From NCBI GenBank assembly GCA_003024175.1, contig MDYQ01000098.1, positions 1 to 64,000 of the forward strand: a stretch of 64,000 nucleotides of DNA. Reading direction: 5' to 3'. The stretch comes from Planoprotostelium fungivorum. Taxonomy: Eukaryota; Evosea; Variosea; Cavosteliida; Cavosteliaceae. Below are positions 47,701 through 60,640 of the stretch, one piece after another (position 1 is the stretch's first letter; each line of letters begins with the position of its first letter). The notes below the pieces were generated by a model. The model had not been told where the DNA came from and searched no databases. It saw only the letters and a program-made list of their open reading frames with translations. The translations under genes were made by a program, and so were the position numbers.

Positions 47701-50700
47701 ACGGTGCATCTCCTGCCCCATCATCTACGGTACAGATCGTTGTAGACGGACAAGGCTCATCACCTGTGACATACACGGTCACTGCTCCACGTATTGACAG
47801 CATCTCCTCTGCGCCCACTCATGGAGGTCCCATCACCATCAGGGGTTCAGGCTTCAGCTCTGATGTGGCAGTCACTGTTGGAGGAAGCCCATGCAACGCT
47901 ACTTCTCAATCTCAGACTCTGTTCAACTGTACTGTGGGACCAATGGCCGACAGCCGCAGCTTGACTGTCATCTTGACATCTTCTGGCATCTCTGTATCGG
48001 ACATCTTCACCTATCTACCCCCAAACATCACATCTACCAGCAAGATCTCTACTGTGGGTGACTATATCACTATCAACGGAACCAATTTCCCCGCATCATC
48101 CAGCCAGATCAGCGTGCTGGTCAACGGAGCTTATTGCTATCCCGTGGACATTCTTCTGCCTTTCTACAGCATCCGATGCAAGGCTGTTGGCGGAACGGGC
48201 ACAAATCTACCAGTCAACGTCTCTGTGGCTGGCAGTGTATACACGAGCTCGGTCATGAGTTATCTTCCCCCTGCCTTCTACAATGCATCATCTGGCCTCA
48301 CCAGCGGAGGTCTCATCAACATCTATGGCTCTCAATTTGGCAACGATCCTACGGCCTTGGTCATCACAGCCAACGGAGAGCCCTGTCAGAACCCATCGAT
48401 TGTCAGTTCATCAACAACGATATCGTGTACAGCAGTGGCAGGCACGGGTGCTGCAAAGAGCTTGACCATCGTTGTGGGAGGTCAACTTACCACTGGAACC
48501 TTCAGCTATCTACCCCCCACACCTCAGATCACTTCCACAGTAGCCACCACAGGAGGTGTCGTTACCATCTCTGGTACCAACTTTGGTACCTCTTCGTCTG
48601 CCACTTCTGTGACGATCAACGGACAGACCTGTCTGTCACCTGCAACAACCAGCAACTACACTACAATAACTTGTATGGCACAGCCTGATGTGGGTGCTCT
48701 GCTTCGTGTGTCAATTACCGTGGACGGCCTGTCAGGATCAGCCGACATCTTCAGCTTTCTGCCACCTCTCGTCAACTCTGTCACCTCCTTGCCCACAGCT
48801 GGTGGTCTGGTCGTCATAGACGGTGCCAACTTTGGTACCAAGTCATCAGCTATCACAGTTGCCATCAGTGGTGTGAGCTACCCAGTCAACATGTTGGTCA
48901 ATCACACGAGAATATCCTTCGTGGCGCCAAACGGCACACTGAGCGCAAGCATCAACTTGACTGTACAAGGACAGTCTGTCTTTGCTACTCTCTCTTACCT
49001 GCCACCCAACATCACACTGGTCAGTAGTCCACGTACGGCTGGAACGAGCATCACTGTTACTGGCTCGAACTTTGGCTCTTCTGCTGCTCTCATCTCTGTT
49101 ATCTTTCCGTCAGCCTCAGGAGACATCACAGTCAAGGACGTCACCATCCTCACAGCCCACACACTCATCACCTGCGTCGCCCCGTCAGGCACTGGCACAC
49201 GACCTGTCCGTGTAGTCGTCAACTCACTGAGCTCACCTACCTACAACTTTCGCTATCAGCCTCCCGTCGTGACAACAACATCGCCTCTTAATTCTACCGG
49301 TGGCACTCTCACCATTACTGGTGACAACTTTGGACAACTCTCTTCTCTCGTGCAAGTCACTGTGGGCGGATCTATCTGCAGTTCTATCATCATCAACACG
49401 GCTTACACTGTCATCACTTGCACTCTGTTGCCAGATATCATCGGAGCTACCGTACCGATCTCTGTCGTGGTAGATGGTCTGACAGGACAGGGCAACTATC
49501 GCTCTCGGCCGCCTTTCCTCTTCTCTACATCCAGTCCGCCTACCTCTGGAGGTCCCATCCAGCTGACCGGTATCAACTTTGGCGGCCTAGCAAACTTGTC
49601 AGTCATCGTCAACGGTCAGCCTTGTCTCATCAACACGGCCTCTGACTCTGTCATCAACTGCAATGCTACAAGAAGCGGCAACTCTCATCCCACTGGAAGC
49701 ATCTATTCGCTCGGACAGACCACAGCCATCGCTTATGTACCTTATCAGGGACCCTCCATCACATCTATCAGCCAAGGTGAGCCCAACGGAGGCACTGTCA
49801 CTCTCAGTGGCTCCAACTTTGGCATCTATGCGGGATATATCACTGTCAATATGGACGGCATCCCCTGTACAAATGTCAACATCCTCTTGTCCGACTACAA
49901 CATCTCTTGTACTGTCCCTCCTGCCACTGGACCACAGAGATCAGCCGTCATCACAGTCGATGGTATCAGCAGCTCTCCGTTCACCTTCACCTACTTCTCG
50001 CCTGTGGTCAGTCAGGCTTCCTCTGTCAGCACACGAGGTAACATCACCACTCTCTCTGGTCTACACTTTGGCGATGGGAAGAACAACTCTATCTCTGTCA
50101 GCATCAACGGAAGCAACTGTCCCATCATATCATCTTTGGCTACTGTCATCGAATGCTCAGTGGGAGCCGGTGTGGGAGCCAACTTGACAGGGACCATCAC
50201 AGTCTACAACATCACCTCTCAGTTCCTGGTGTCCTATCTACCGCCCACTGTCGCAACTGCATCAAGCACAAACACGACTGGAGGTGTCATCACCATCAGT
50301 GGCGACAACTTTGGAGTAGATCCCAGCCTCATCTCTGCCAACGTCAACGGACTCCTTCAATGCTCATCGATCGTCATTCTCACTCCTCACACCACCATCT
50401 CCTGTCAGCTAGACCCTGGCTCAGGCTCAGGTCTTCCTCTGTCTGTCAGTGTGGCCGGTTCAATTGGCACAGGAGCTTACTCTTACCTGCCTCCTGTCAT
50501 CACATCGATCACAAGCCCTCCTACGACGGGTGGCACTGCCACTTTTGTAGGCGTCAACTTTGGAAGCAACGCTGACAAGATACAAGCCTACTTCAACGGT
50601 CAGCTCTGCAGATACGTCACAATCATTACCAGGTCCTACTCTTTCAGCTGTACAGTCACCAACGCTACCGGCTCTGTGCAAGCATATGTCATTGTAGACT

Positions 50701-53700
50701 CTCTGGCATCATACAACGTCAACACCTCGTACCTTGGTCCCATCATCACCAAGATCACACCAGCACCTCAGTCAGGAGGCTATCTCTACATCACTGGCGC
50801 TAACTTTGGCACTGACATCAATGACATCACCGTCTCTCTGCCATGTAGGAACATAAGCATCTATTCTACCGTCCCAGAGACTCTCTCCTGTTACCTCAAC
50901 TACGATACCATTCAGAACGTCACATTCAATCTGAATGTATCCGGACAGAGCACCAACTTCACAGCCATCATCCGTGAGCTCACGCCTTCTCTATTCAATC
51001 AGTACTCGGGAATCGTTCTACTCATGGCCAACGCATCCTCTACCATAGCTCGGCCGACTCAGAACTTCTGCTTCAACTTCTCTGCCATTCAGTGCAGTCC
51101 AGAGGGCAACATACGGTCTCTCAATTTGTCCTCTCTATCTCTGTCCACCTCTTTCGACGGACTGTGCAATCTCCTATACCTGGAGGAGTTGTATCTCAGG
51201 TCAGTCAACGCCAGTGGAACGATGCCTGCTTGTCTGAACAGTCTCGTCTCACTCAGAGTTATCGATTTGGGGTGAGAAGTTGGATATGAAGCGATGGATG
51301 CTGATGATGAGATAGGATGAATACCATACAAGGACCCATCCCTGACATGTCTGATCTATCGCAGCTGACAACCTTACTTCTGGTGAGACAGAAAGAGAGA
51401 GAAAGCTGATTATTCAATCAGGATCACAACAGTCTGGAAGGAAGTATACCATCTACACTGAGCAATAACCCGTTGTCTGTATTCGATGTATCGAGTAACA
51501 ATATCGTTGGAAATGTTCCATCAGGTACCATCATTATATGATACTATCTGTTCAACAATCATTTGCACTCTATCGCCTCACAGATCACTCATGAATGACA
51601 GAGCTGACATCTCTGCCATCACTCTCTCAACTCAATCTCAGTGACAACTACCTCTCGGGGTTCGTCTCTACCATTCCCCCTACCAACAACACAAGCTTCT
51701 CCTGTGACATCTCATCCAACTTTTTGGCCTGTCCCATCCCATCTTGGGTGTCCACAATATGCAGCGGTATCTGTGGCCAGGCCACAGTGAGACCATCCAT
51801 GAACGTGACCAGAGAGACTCTCCGTGCCGTCTACTCTCAGACATCCTCGGCTCTCTTCTACTTTTCATCCGGCACATACAATGATGTCACTATACTCTAC
51901 TCCTCTGCCAGCCAGAACGTCACTTTCATCAGTGTGGGCAATGTGGTGATCAGTGGTACCTCTCACTTCACTTTCTCTGACGCCGTCTCTGTCTCAATCG
52001 ACGGCTTCACATTTTACAACGGATCCACTGTCACACTCTCTCAATGCCCATCAGTGTCCATTTCCAATTCTAAATTCTCTGGCGCCAGGTGAGCCATCTT
52101 ATGTCGATGGAAAGACTGATGATGATGACAGCGACAATGCACTGTCCATCATCAGCGCATCTCAGTCCATATCTCTGACCAACTGCTCTTTCTCTACCAA
52201 CTTGGCCACTCCCGTCATTGTCGCATCAGCTGCATCATCCAATCTGTTCGTCTCTGGCTGCAGCTTCGTCAACAACGCAGGACAGGCGATGAGTGTGTCT
52301 GGGTCTATACAGCAGATGACAGTGAAGTCATGCAATATCGAAGGAAACATACACCCTCTGATGGGTACTATTGGTATCACAGCCACAGTCCGACAGATCT
52401 ACATCAGTCACGTCACTTGGTACAACAACTCGGCCAGCTCAGGTGCAGCTCTGTACACATCATCTGCCGTGGGATCATTCTGGGCTTCCCATGTAGACGC
52501 ACAGATCAACACGGCCTACCTAGAGGGTGGCGCTTTCGTCTTTGCTTCTTCCGTCCAGCAGTTTTGGCTGCAGAACTCCCACTTCCAGAACAACTCGGCT
52601 CAGACAGGTGGCGCCATCTCTTTCAAGTCAACGTCCAGTAACGTGACCATGCACAACTCAAGCTTCCTCTACCACACTGCCTCTCAAGGATCCGCTGTCA
52701 ACTTTGATATCGTTGGTATCATCCATCAGATCACCTTCATATCGGTCAACGTATCTCAGAGCAACGGACAGAGAGGTGCTGTGCATCTGCCCGGCGTGGG
52801 AAACTCTACCTTCATCAACTGTGCCTTCGACGAGAACGTGGGCGGCTCTCTGTACGGCTCTCTGTATGCTGGGTCTGTCAGCTGTGTGGGCACAAGCTTC
52901 TCCAACAACACGGCCAGCGAAGGGTCAGGCATCGCTCTGTACGGTACAGCCACCTCAGTCAGCGTGACCGACTCCAGCTTCTATGGCAACGAAGCTCTGT
53001 CACAAGGTGCTGACATCACCATCGAGATGACATTGGCCTCTCTGTACATCCAGAACTCTACCTTCATCTACTCTACTGCTCGCTTCCAAGGTGCAGCTGT
53101 TAACATCGGAGCCACAGCCAAGATACAGAACGTCAGTCTGATGGGAGTGACCGTACAGTCATGCGATGCCCTCTTTGGCTCTGGCCTTGCTGTGGCTGGC
53201 ACATGTCCCTCAGTCATGGTCAGAGACTCCATCTTCATCGAGAACAGTGCCACCTTCGAAGGTGCTGCCATCTTTGTGGGTGATCGATCTGCACAGAGTG
53301 TGTCCATCGTCAACTCGAAGTTCGAAGGCAACTTTGCATCATCAGGAGGTGCTGTCAAGTACACAGGGGGAGGGTCAAACACAGTCTTGGTCATCGATGG
53401 CTCATCATTCACATACAATGAGGCCACATCATCGACAGGAGGTGCTGTCATCGTACAAAAATCGGTAGGCAGTTTGAATGTGACCAACTCATACTTTGGC
53501 AACAATCAAGCTCAGAGTGGAGGTGACCACACTTTCTATACCCGAACGATCGCTGATGATTGGAACAGGAGCTATCTACCTGACTCAGTCCATTCCTGTA
53601 CAAGTCATCTTACATAACAACACATTCGACAGTAATGTCGCTCGGTCTACTGGAGGAGCGCTGTGTATGATGCAGTCACTCAACACATCCATCCTGCACT

Positions 53701-56654
53701 CTTCGTTCACAGCCAATGAGGGCAGTTCAGGGTCTGCCATATGGATCGCTTTCGTAGGCAAGACACCTCTCACCTTCCTCATTGCACATTCCACCATCTC
53801 GCAGAGCATCTCTTCCGTCTCTGGCGCCCTCCTTCTGTCCTCACCTGTCCTCTCTTCTCAAGTCTCTTTCGTATCTGTCAATTCCACTTGGTGTGTATCA
53901 TACTTTGACTCGTTCTCACACAGTGACAGGACACAGAACAAGGCAGACTTCAACGGAGGTGGCATCTTGCTCTCTGGTCTCTTTGTCTCTGTCGACATCG
54001 ATGAGTCAATCTTCTCGTACAACAACGCTACTACTGGAGGTGCTCTGTCAGTGGAGGCTGTGGTCGGACAGATCAACATCGGCTCCTCATCGTTCGTTTA
54101 CAACTCGGCCACACAGATCGCAGGAGCTATCTCTGCCTCTTCTTCCATCTCATCTCTATCGCTGTACAACTCATCACTGCTGCACAACATCGCACCGTCA
54201 GGAGGAGCCATCTACAACTTGGGAGTGACTGCCATGACCATAGCATACTGCGACATCTCATACAACTCGGCTACCAGCACCTTTGGCGGCGCTCTTCTGT
54301 ACCAGCCCAAGACAAACGTACAACCTAGTCTGTCTATCTACAACAGTACAGTGAGGGGCAACACGGCTAAGAACGGAGGTGGTCTCTATCTGTCACCATC
54401 TACAACGGCCACCTTCTCAGAGTCATACAACATCTTCTCAGACAACTCTGCCACGTCATCAGGAGGAGCTGTGGCTGTCTCTGGCGAGATATCATCTATC
54501 ACATCTCAAGGCTCTGTCTGGATGTCCAACTCTGCCTCTGACGGAGCTGCTCTGTACTCTACATCCCCTTCTTCCACTCTCATCTCTGGCGCCTCTTTCA
54601 CAAACAACAGTGCAAGAAACAACGGAGGCGCTGTCAGCAGCGTCAATGCAGGCAACATGAGCATCACCAGCTGCTCTTTTTCTACGAACAAGGCTGGAGG
54701 CAGTGGAGGAGGTGTCAGCGTGTCCATCAGGACTGCAACCAAGAGAGCCGCCTTCTATCCGTCAGACAAGGTGTTGCTCAGCGACCTCACTTTTGTGGAC
54801 AACAAGGGAGGAAATGGAGGAGGAGTGAGCATGTACACACCCAGCACATCCTCTGCAGAGGGAACGATGATGCTGCAGAAGAGTCTCTTTCAATCGAACG
54901 GGGCCACGAACGGAGGAGGAGTGGCCACATCGACGGGCACCTCGCTCGCAAACGTCAAGTTCGACAAGAATCAAGCCACATCTGGGTCTGCATTCGCCAT
55001 CACAAACTCACCCGGAGGTAACACTTTACCTTCATATTGTTCCCACCTCTAATTTGATACAGATGTCTCTCTGTCGAACATCGAGTACGGTGACAGTCAA
55101 GGTGCTGCCGTTCCCAGCAACGTCACACTGCAAGGTGATGGAGCGAACTCTCTCGCGGTCTACTGTGGTAAAGGCTATACGTCTGTCAACAACAACGGGG
55201 TCACTACCTGCGAGATCGCAGCAGCAGTTCCCAGCAGCAGTCAAGGCATTCCCACGCCCATCATCATCGGCATCGCCGTGGCTGCAGCCTTCATCGTCAT
55301 TGTCATCATCATCGTGGCCGCTGTGCTGATCCGCAACCGGACGATACAGAGCAGAATGAGACCGGCGATGGAGTTTGACTTGCAGAGCTTCACGACAGCA
55401 CTACCAAAGAGCACGATCATCAACGAGTCTGAGCTGAAGAACTTGGTACAGATCGGTCGTGGTGCTTTCGGTATCGTCTACAAGGCACAGTGGAGATCTG
55501 CCGATGTTGCTGTGAGTTTCTCATCGTTCTCTGTGAAAAGACAATGACGAGGGATCAGGTGAAGCAATTGGTCAATCAAGATCTTCTGGCAAGAGAGCAA
55601 GTGGAGTCGTTTGTACACGAAGTCCATCTGTTAGAAAGGCTCAGACCTCATCCCAATGTCGTCTTGTTCTTGGGCGTCATTCCTCCTCCCAATTTGGCCC
55701 TCGTCACGTGCGTTCATTCCTCTTCTTCTTCGTCTTCTGACTTTCTCAGCGAGTTCTGTGAAGGTGGTGATCTGCTGAGCTACATCCACAAGCAGGTGAG
55801 AGATGATGCGTGGATGATGATGACGATGGTGTAGGATCCTGACATCGAATTGAGAAAGAGCTTTATCATGGACATCGCTGTGGGCATGCTGCATCTGCAT
55901 AACGAGAACATTGTGAGTCCATCAGTTATTTTTATAGATGTGAAGAGATGAAATGACTGACTGTATTTCAGATCCATCGTGATCTTGCTGCCAGAAATGT
56001 GAGATCGACCATCCAAATTTTAAAATGTTTCACGATTAACGTATATGTAGATCCTTCTTACGGGTGCTCTCCGTTGTAAGGTAACCGATTTCGGTTTCTC
56101 AAGACAGACAGAATCATCTGAAGAGCAGAGCAAGTGAGTCTTTTTTCTTCTCTTCTTCTTCTCATCACGAGCCAGAACGACATCAGTAATTGGACCGCTA
56201 AAATGGATGGCACCTGAAGCACTGACAGAGAAGGTGTACTCGAACAAGAGTGACGTCTACAGCTTTGCCATCACAATGTGAGTGACACACATACACAGAC
56301 AACAGAGAAAGTGACAAAGACAGGTGGGAGATATTGACGGGAGAAGACCCGTATGCCAATCGCAACGTGATCAACGTGGCCATTGAGGTGGCGATGAATG
56401 GACTCAGACCTACAATACCCTCAGACCTCGACGACAAGCTGGCAAATTTGATGAAAGTCTGCTGGGATAGAGATCTGGCAAAACGACCCGATTTTGCAGC
56501 CATCTGCGCACATTTATCACAGATGAGAGGAGAGGAGGATGGTAAGGCAAAGGCATTCGACAGCCCTGCCGTTTTTGATCTTCTCACCGCACTCGATACC
56601 TATAACCTTGAGGGGGGACATTATTCTAGGATCCTCAGCCCTGACCACTTATAA
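41765..56654 (+). CDS. Giant receptor tyrosine-kinase-like protein (MRH-like, ~25 IPT/TIG repeats, PAN-like, LRR, beta-helix, TM, kinase)
   Basis: A single gene of almost 15 kb encoding roughly 4,500 residues. It has a signal peptide (MRSQRLFVFLLSIVFVLAS) and an MRH-like domain (VTYDLFALIG, SGRIQVIRITCD, YNFALQLSCGYY). From 43.1 to 51.0 kb there are about 25 IPT/TIG repeats of about 83 residues, each with PP-x-I-x-S, T-x-GG and I-x-G-x-NFG; many share one 3.7-kb exon. A Cys-rich PAN/Apple-like module sits at 43.5-43.7 kb. LRRs follow at 51.1-51.8 kb (LSQLNLSDNYLSGF). A beta-helix of GGA and F-x-N-N repeats at 51.9-55.0 kb resembles chlamydial Pmp-type folds. The TM is IIIGIAVAAAFIVIVIIIVA. 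The kinase is complete: IGRGAFGIVYKA, VAVKQL, HRDLAARN, VTDFGFS, WMAPEAL. A cell-surface sensor or adhesion receptor is likely. Confidence 0.88.
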
Positions 56655-56995
56655 ACTCATGTGCGACGACTTACTTACATGATCACCTTTTCTTTCCTCT
56701 GAAAATGCAATGCCATGGAGATCTCCACCGATCGACGACCTTATGACATAAACACACACCTCAAGAGCCCAATTCGAATGGTATTCAAGGCGAGCGTGAA
56801 TGAACGACCATCATGGTATACACTACCGTTTAATTTAATGCTTATTCTCTGACATGATGGGGAATTGCACCTTTTTCATTGAACATACTCAAGAGCTCCC
56901 AAGTTGCATGGCCAGTCGAATGATTCCGGTAAAAAGAAGCGCATCATATGAAGAGAAAATTGACATTTCAAAGATACTGTGTGATGATAGACTTC
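56655..56995. other. Convergent intergenic region
   Basis: About 340 bases between the stops of the giant receptor and the minus-strand GPI-type gene. AT-rich patches are present; no gene or repeat was recognised. Confidence 0.4.
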
Positions 56996-57577
56996 TTACA
57001 TGACCAAAAGGGCTGACATGGCAGCCACTATGAGACTGATGTTGGCCACTACGATTCCACTTCCCCCATTTAAGACAGCGTGGCATCCGTTGGAATATAC
57101 GATGCTGAGGGTGTTGTCGTTCGGCCTCGATCCAGAACATATGTTGAGCAAGCCGTTGGAGATAGAGAAGCGGTGGTCGCCGTACTGCTGGATTGTTTCA
57201 GTGGAGAATTGTGTGGTATCTGATGGAATGATATTGTAGGTGCTGGGACCAGTCGGTGTCACAGTGTAAGAGCTAGACCAACTGCAGGAGCTACCGCTCG
57301 CGCGTTGGTGTATTTCCCGGCGAGACTTGCATACTGACCGCTGAATGCTCCAGATGATGTTCCAGTCGATGATGTTCCAGACGGAGAGGTCGCGGTCGAA
57401 GGGCAGAGCTGGCAATTACTTCCGTCGTCACAGAATCCATAGGCTTGATCAGATTGGAATTGGCTGCAGGTGGAGCTGGGGGCAGTAGCAACAGGCGCCG
57501 TTGGCTTGGCATTGAGCAGATGCCAGGGCTGAGCCGATGAGAGAGACGATGCACAGGAAGAGAAGGAAGGCCCTCAT
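56996..57577 (-). CDS. Small Cys/Ser-rich secreted protein, likely GPI-anchored, with apparent frameshift
   Basis: The start MRAFLLFLCIVSLIGSALAS is a good signal peptide, followed by QCQANGACCYCP. The next coding stretch (SSTCSQF, AYGFCDDGSNCQLCP, then a Ser/Thr/Gly linker) lies in a different frame. The switch occurs at a run of five G on the plus strand near 57478-57482. After a short intron the protein continues SSCSWSSSYTVTPTGP and ends with a hydrophobic tail (IVVANISLIVAAMSALLVM), as in GPI-anchored proteins. The frame switch in a homopolymer suggests an assembly error or a young pseudogene. Confidence 0.55.
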
Positions 57578-57867
57578 CACTCGGGGGCTTGACCTTCGCT
57601 GTTTGAGAAGAGAATTACGGACATAAGGGCGCATTATATGGTTCTTGTGAATGAGTTCATATTGGTGTGTGGACATCAACTGAACTGAGTGCACATGATA
57701 GTGCACCAGATGATACAGTACTTGTTGCATCGCATCGCTGATTCGACACTAATATGGTTGAAAGATCCGGAGTTTATCGTAGTTAACGACGCCTTCATTC
57801 CATCATCACGAGATCTGATTCGCAACGAGCTGTTACATCACACAAACTTGGATTATCCATTCATTCA
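57578..57867. other. Intergenic region upstream of the GPI-type gene
   Basis: About 290 bases between the start of the small secreted protein gene and the stop of the bZIP gene. No gene recognised. Confidence 0.4.
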
Positions 57868-60022
57868 TCAATCCATCCACGGTGGCCTCGACAGCAAGAT
57901 CTTCACACCGGCCTGATGCACCGTGTCTTCCATCTCCATCACATGCACGTACGTGTTCTTTTCCCCCAAGTGAGTGAGAGATGCCGGTGGCTCGCTCTCC
58001 TCCTCTGTCATCGTCCACGGTGACGTCTCGTCTTCTAGTGTGAGCTCCATCGGCCCAAAGAGGACGCATGGCCCTTCCCTTCCCTCCGTTGCGTTTCGAA
58101 AGAGCCTGATGTGGGGTGATTTGAGTTTGTCCAGGGCGATGAATGTTTCCTCGGTGATACTTCGGATGACGCCGTGGAGGGCGTCGTACCAGTCCGGATC
58201 GACTACCTGAACGATGAGTCAACGAGATGATGGTCTAGATGTGATCATGTGATCATGTGATCATGTGATCATGCTGTGATCATGTTGTGATCATGTGATC
58301 ATGTGATCATGTCGTAGATGATGAGATGGTGAGATAGTGATGTCCTTTATGTGACGAGAAGAGATGGAGCTGCGATGATGATGATGTCGATGATGGATGT
58401 GACGATGGCTCACTCTAATCTCTACATTGTCAGAGTGGGTGTTGTGATGAAACTTGAAAGGCAGCATGGGATGAAACGTGACCGTGTACCAATGATACAT
58501 CTCCTCGATGAACTTGCGGTCCGACTTGGCGCCAGTTGGAAAGTTGGAATCCGGAATGGACAACTCCTCTCCCAGCAAAAAATCTTTGAATTCCTCTCGG
58601 GTGAGAGAATTGATGTGCTGAAGTGATTTCATCCTCGCACCGTCCATGATGAGATTCTTCTTAAACCTGCAGGATCGTCAGTCACGTGACACGTACGTAC
58701 TCAGACGTACCAGATCCAGTTGTGAATCTGTCCCAGAGAATATCTGAGGAGGGCGGATTCTAATGTGTCCGTCTTATTCTTCTTGACTTGAGTCGTCTGT
58801 AGAGTGTCATCTCATCATCATCGCATGCAATCGATCTCTTACCTTTTCCTTTGTCTCTCCTCCTTTATTCGTCTGTCACCATGTGTCAGTCGATCGATGA
58901 TGATCCCCTCCTCACCTCTTTCTCATCATCTTCGGAGCCTTCCGATTCCACTTTCCTCTTCTTTGCTGCCCTCCCGTCAATTCTTTTCACAATGTCATCG
59001 GTGCCAGACGATCACGCTCGCAATGCACAACGTGATTATCATCGATGCGACGATCACTCACGTCCGATTTTGATGTTATCCGGTGTAAATCGAATGTTGT
59101 CCAATTCCCTCTTCCTCTCCTCGTTCAGCAGTCCTCTCGCATATCTCGATTTCGTCGTGTGTAACCAATTGTAAAACTGGGGGTCACGCCTGAGAACCAC
59201 TTTTCTCAGATCGTAAGTACCGTCGGCGTCTTTCAGCTCCGGCAATCGTGAGAAGAAGTTATTCCAATTCGAGCCGGGCGTGCCATCGGGCAGACGTGCC
59301 TTCTTAGACAACTTCTCTTTCTTGACGGTTGTCGGTGGTGTTTGGGGTTCGCTTTTGTCTTGTTTCGTCTGGTCGTGTGAGATGATGAAAGATGTCCATA
59401 TGACATACCTTCGATGGAGGTTGCTCCAGGACTGATTGTAAAGATGTGATCCGATCGGAGAGCTTTTTCCTCTCATCTACTTCCTCGACCAAACCCTCCT
59501 TCAATGATTTCACCTGAACATTGAATTGATGATGTGTCGTATTTCATACAAAGATGAAAAGTGAGAACAAAGCATACCTCAGCTAAGAGTTTTTGCAATG
59601 TACTCTCAAGTGCGCTATAATCTTCAGATTCCTCCGTTCCCATGTTATCCTCAGGAGCTGGAGATGGAGGAAGATCTTGATGGACTGATGTTGTCGTCTC
59701 CTGTGTTGATCAAATCAACAGACAGGCAATGATCGATCGCCACCTCCAAGCTGAGCGTTGTAGACACATCCAATTCCCCAGGCGAATTTATCTGGTCTGT
59801 GGAGAACGATCTCACCTCATTATCTTCAGCCACAGCGGATTTCATTTGTTTTTCTTTCAACAATTGTTGTTTCTTTCTCTCCCTGTATCGCTTCTGAGCG
59901 GCATTACTGGACAACTGATGTCGCCTGTCAGAACATCGACTGTATGACGAACACACTCTTCGCTCCTCTTGATAGAGTTCAAACCAATTGGGATCGTCTA
60001 GTGACAGATCAGCCGTGTCCAT
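57868..60022 (-). CDS. bZIP-type protein with helicase-associated (HA) domain
   Basis: The first exon starts MDTADLSLDDPNWFELY and holds a basic region SSNAAQKRYRERKKQQLLKE, the N-x(7)-R type of bZIP proteins, followed by helical heptad-like segments (ALESTLQKLLAEV, EEVDERKKLSDRITSLQSVL). Next is a domain with WNNFFSRLPEL, RDPQFYNWLHTTKSRYARG and NEERKRELDNI. This pattern of W-x(2)-F, P-x-L/F-x-x-W and G-x-L-x-x-E-R matches the helicase-associated domain. The C-terminal half (SLTREEFKDFLLGEEL, VVDPDWYDALHGVIRSI) is a Trp-containing region I cannot assign. It is probably a nuclear DNA-binding regulator. About ten short introns. Confidence 0.6.
58240..58315. repeat. Self-complementary TGATCATG tandem repeat in an intron
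   Basis: About eight copies of GTGATCAT with the palindrome TGATCA, spaced 10-13 bases apart, fill part of an intron of the bZIP gene. The array could fold into hairpins. Confidence 0.85.
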
Positions 60023-60640
60023 GCGTTTTGTTGTGATCGCCCGAAATCCGAACAATAAATTGCTTTATTATTATCATTTCCGTTGTTTCACACAGAGATC
60101 GTAGCCGACATCACACTCAAAAGTAATTTCGATTCCTCCCTTGTCTTTTGACCCTTATAAGATCACATCAAATTGTCCATGCTACAGTTCTCCATCTATT
60201 CGAGAATCTATGTTATTAGGATGTACAACGAATTGGAAAGATTGGTCAAGGTTAATCACCATATTGAACCAATATCGATAGGGTGACCAGCCGAGACAAT
60301 TTTTCCGGGAGAAAAAAACTGCTGTACGGAATGCCTCCACAAAGTTGGCGCGGTCGTCTGCGTAAGGATGTCACTGTGTATGAGCAGAGGCTTCATAGAA
60401 AGTCACGCTTCATACCACAAATGGACGAGATGTCGTTGATACTGCTCCTAGCACGCCGACTGCCTATATCGATGCCATACTGCGGTCTTTGATGCGCTTT
60501 GAACGGAGAACCGTCAGAGATTGAGGCATTCTCAAAGTAATCAACGGCCTAGACGTCTCCGCCAGTCGGCTCTCGCGAGACTGACTGACTTTCCTGGTTT
60601 GTGGAAGCTGATTGGAAATCATTTCTGGTCCTCCCGACAT
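60023..60640. other. Divergent intergenic region
   Basis: About 620 bases between the bZIP start and the next plus-strand gene. Short open frames lack support. No RNA gene recognised. Confidence 0.4.

Noticed and set aside
54404-54413. TCTACAACG motif within the giant receptor, and similar hits near 11174, 11706 and 47741
   Set aside because: These lie in good coding sequence and were not counted as part of the intronic set.
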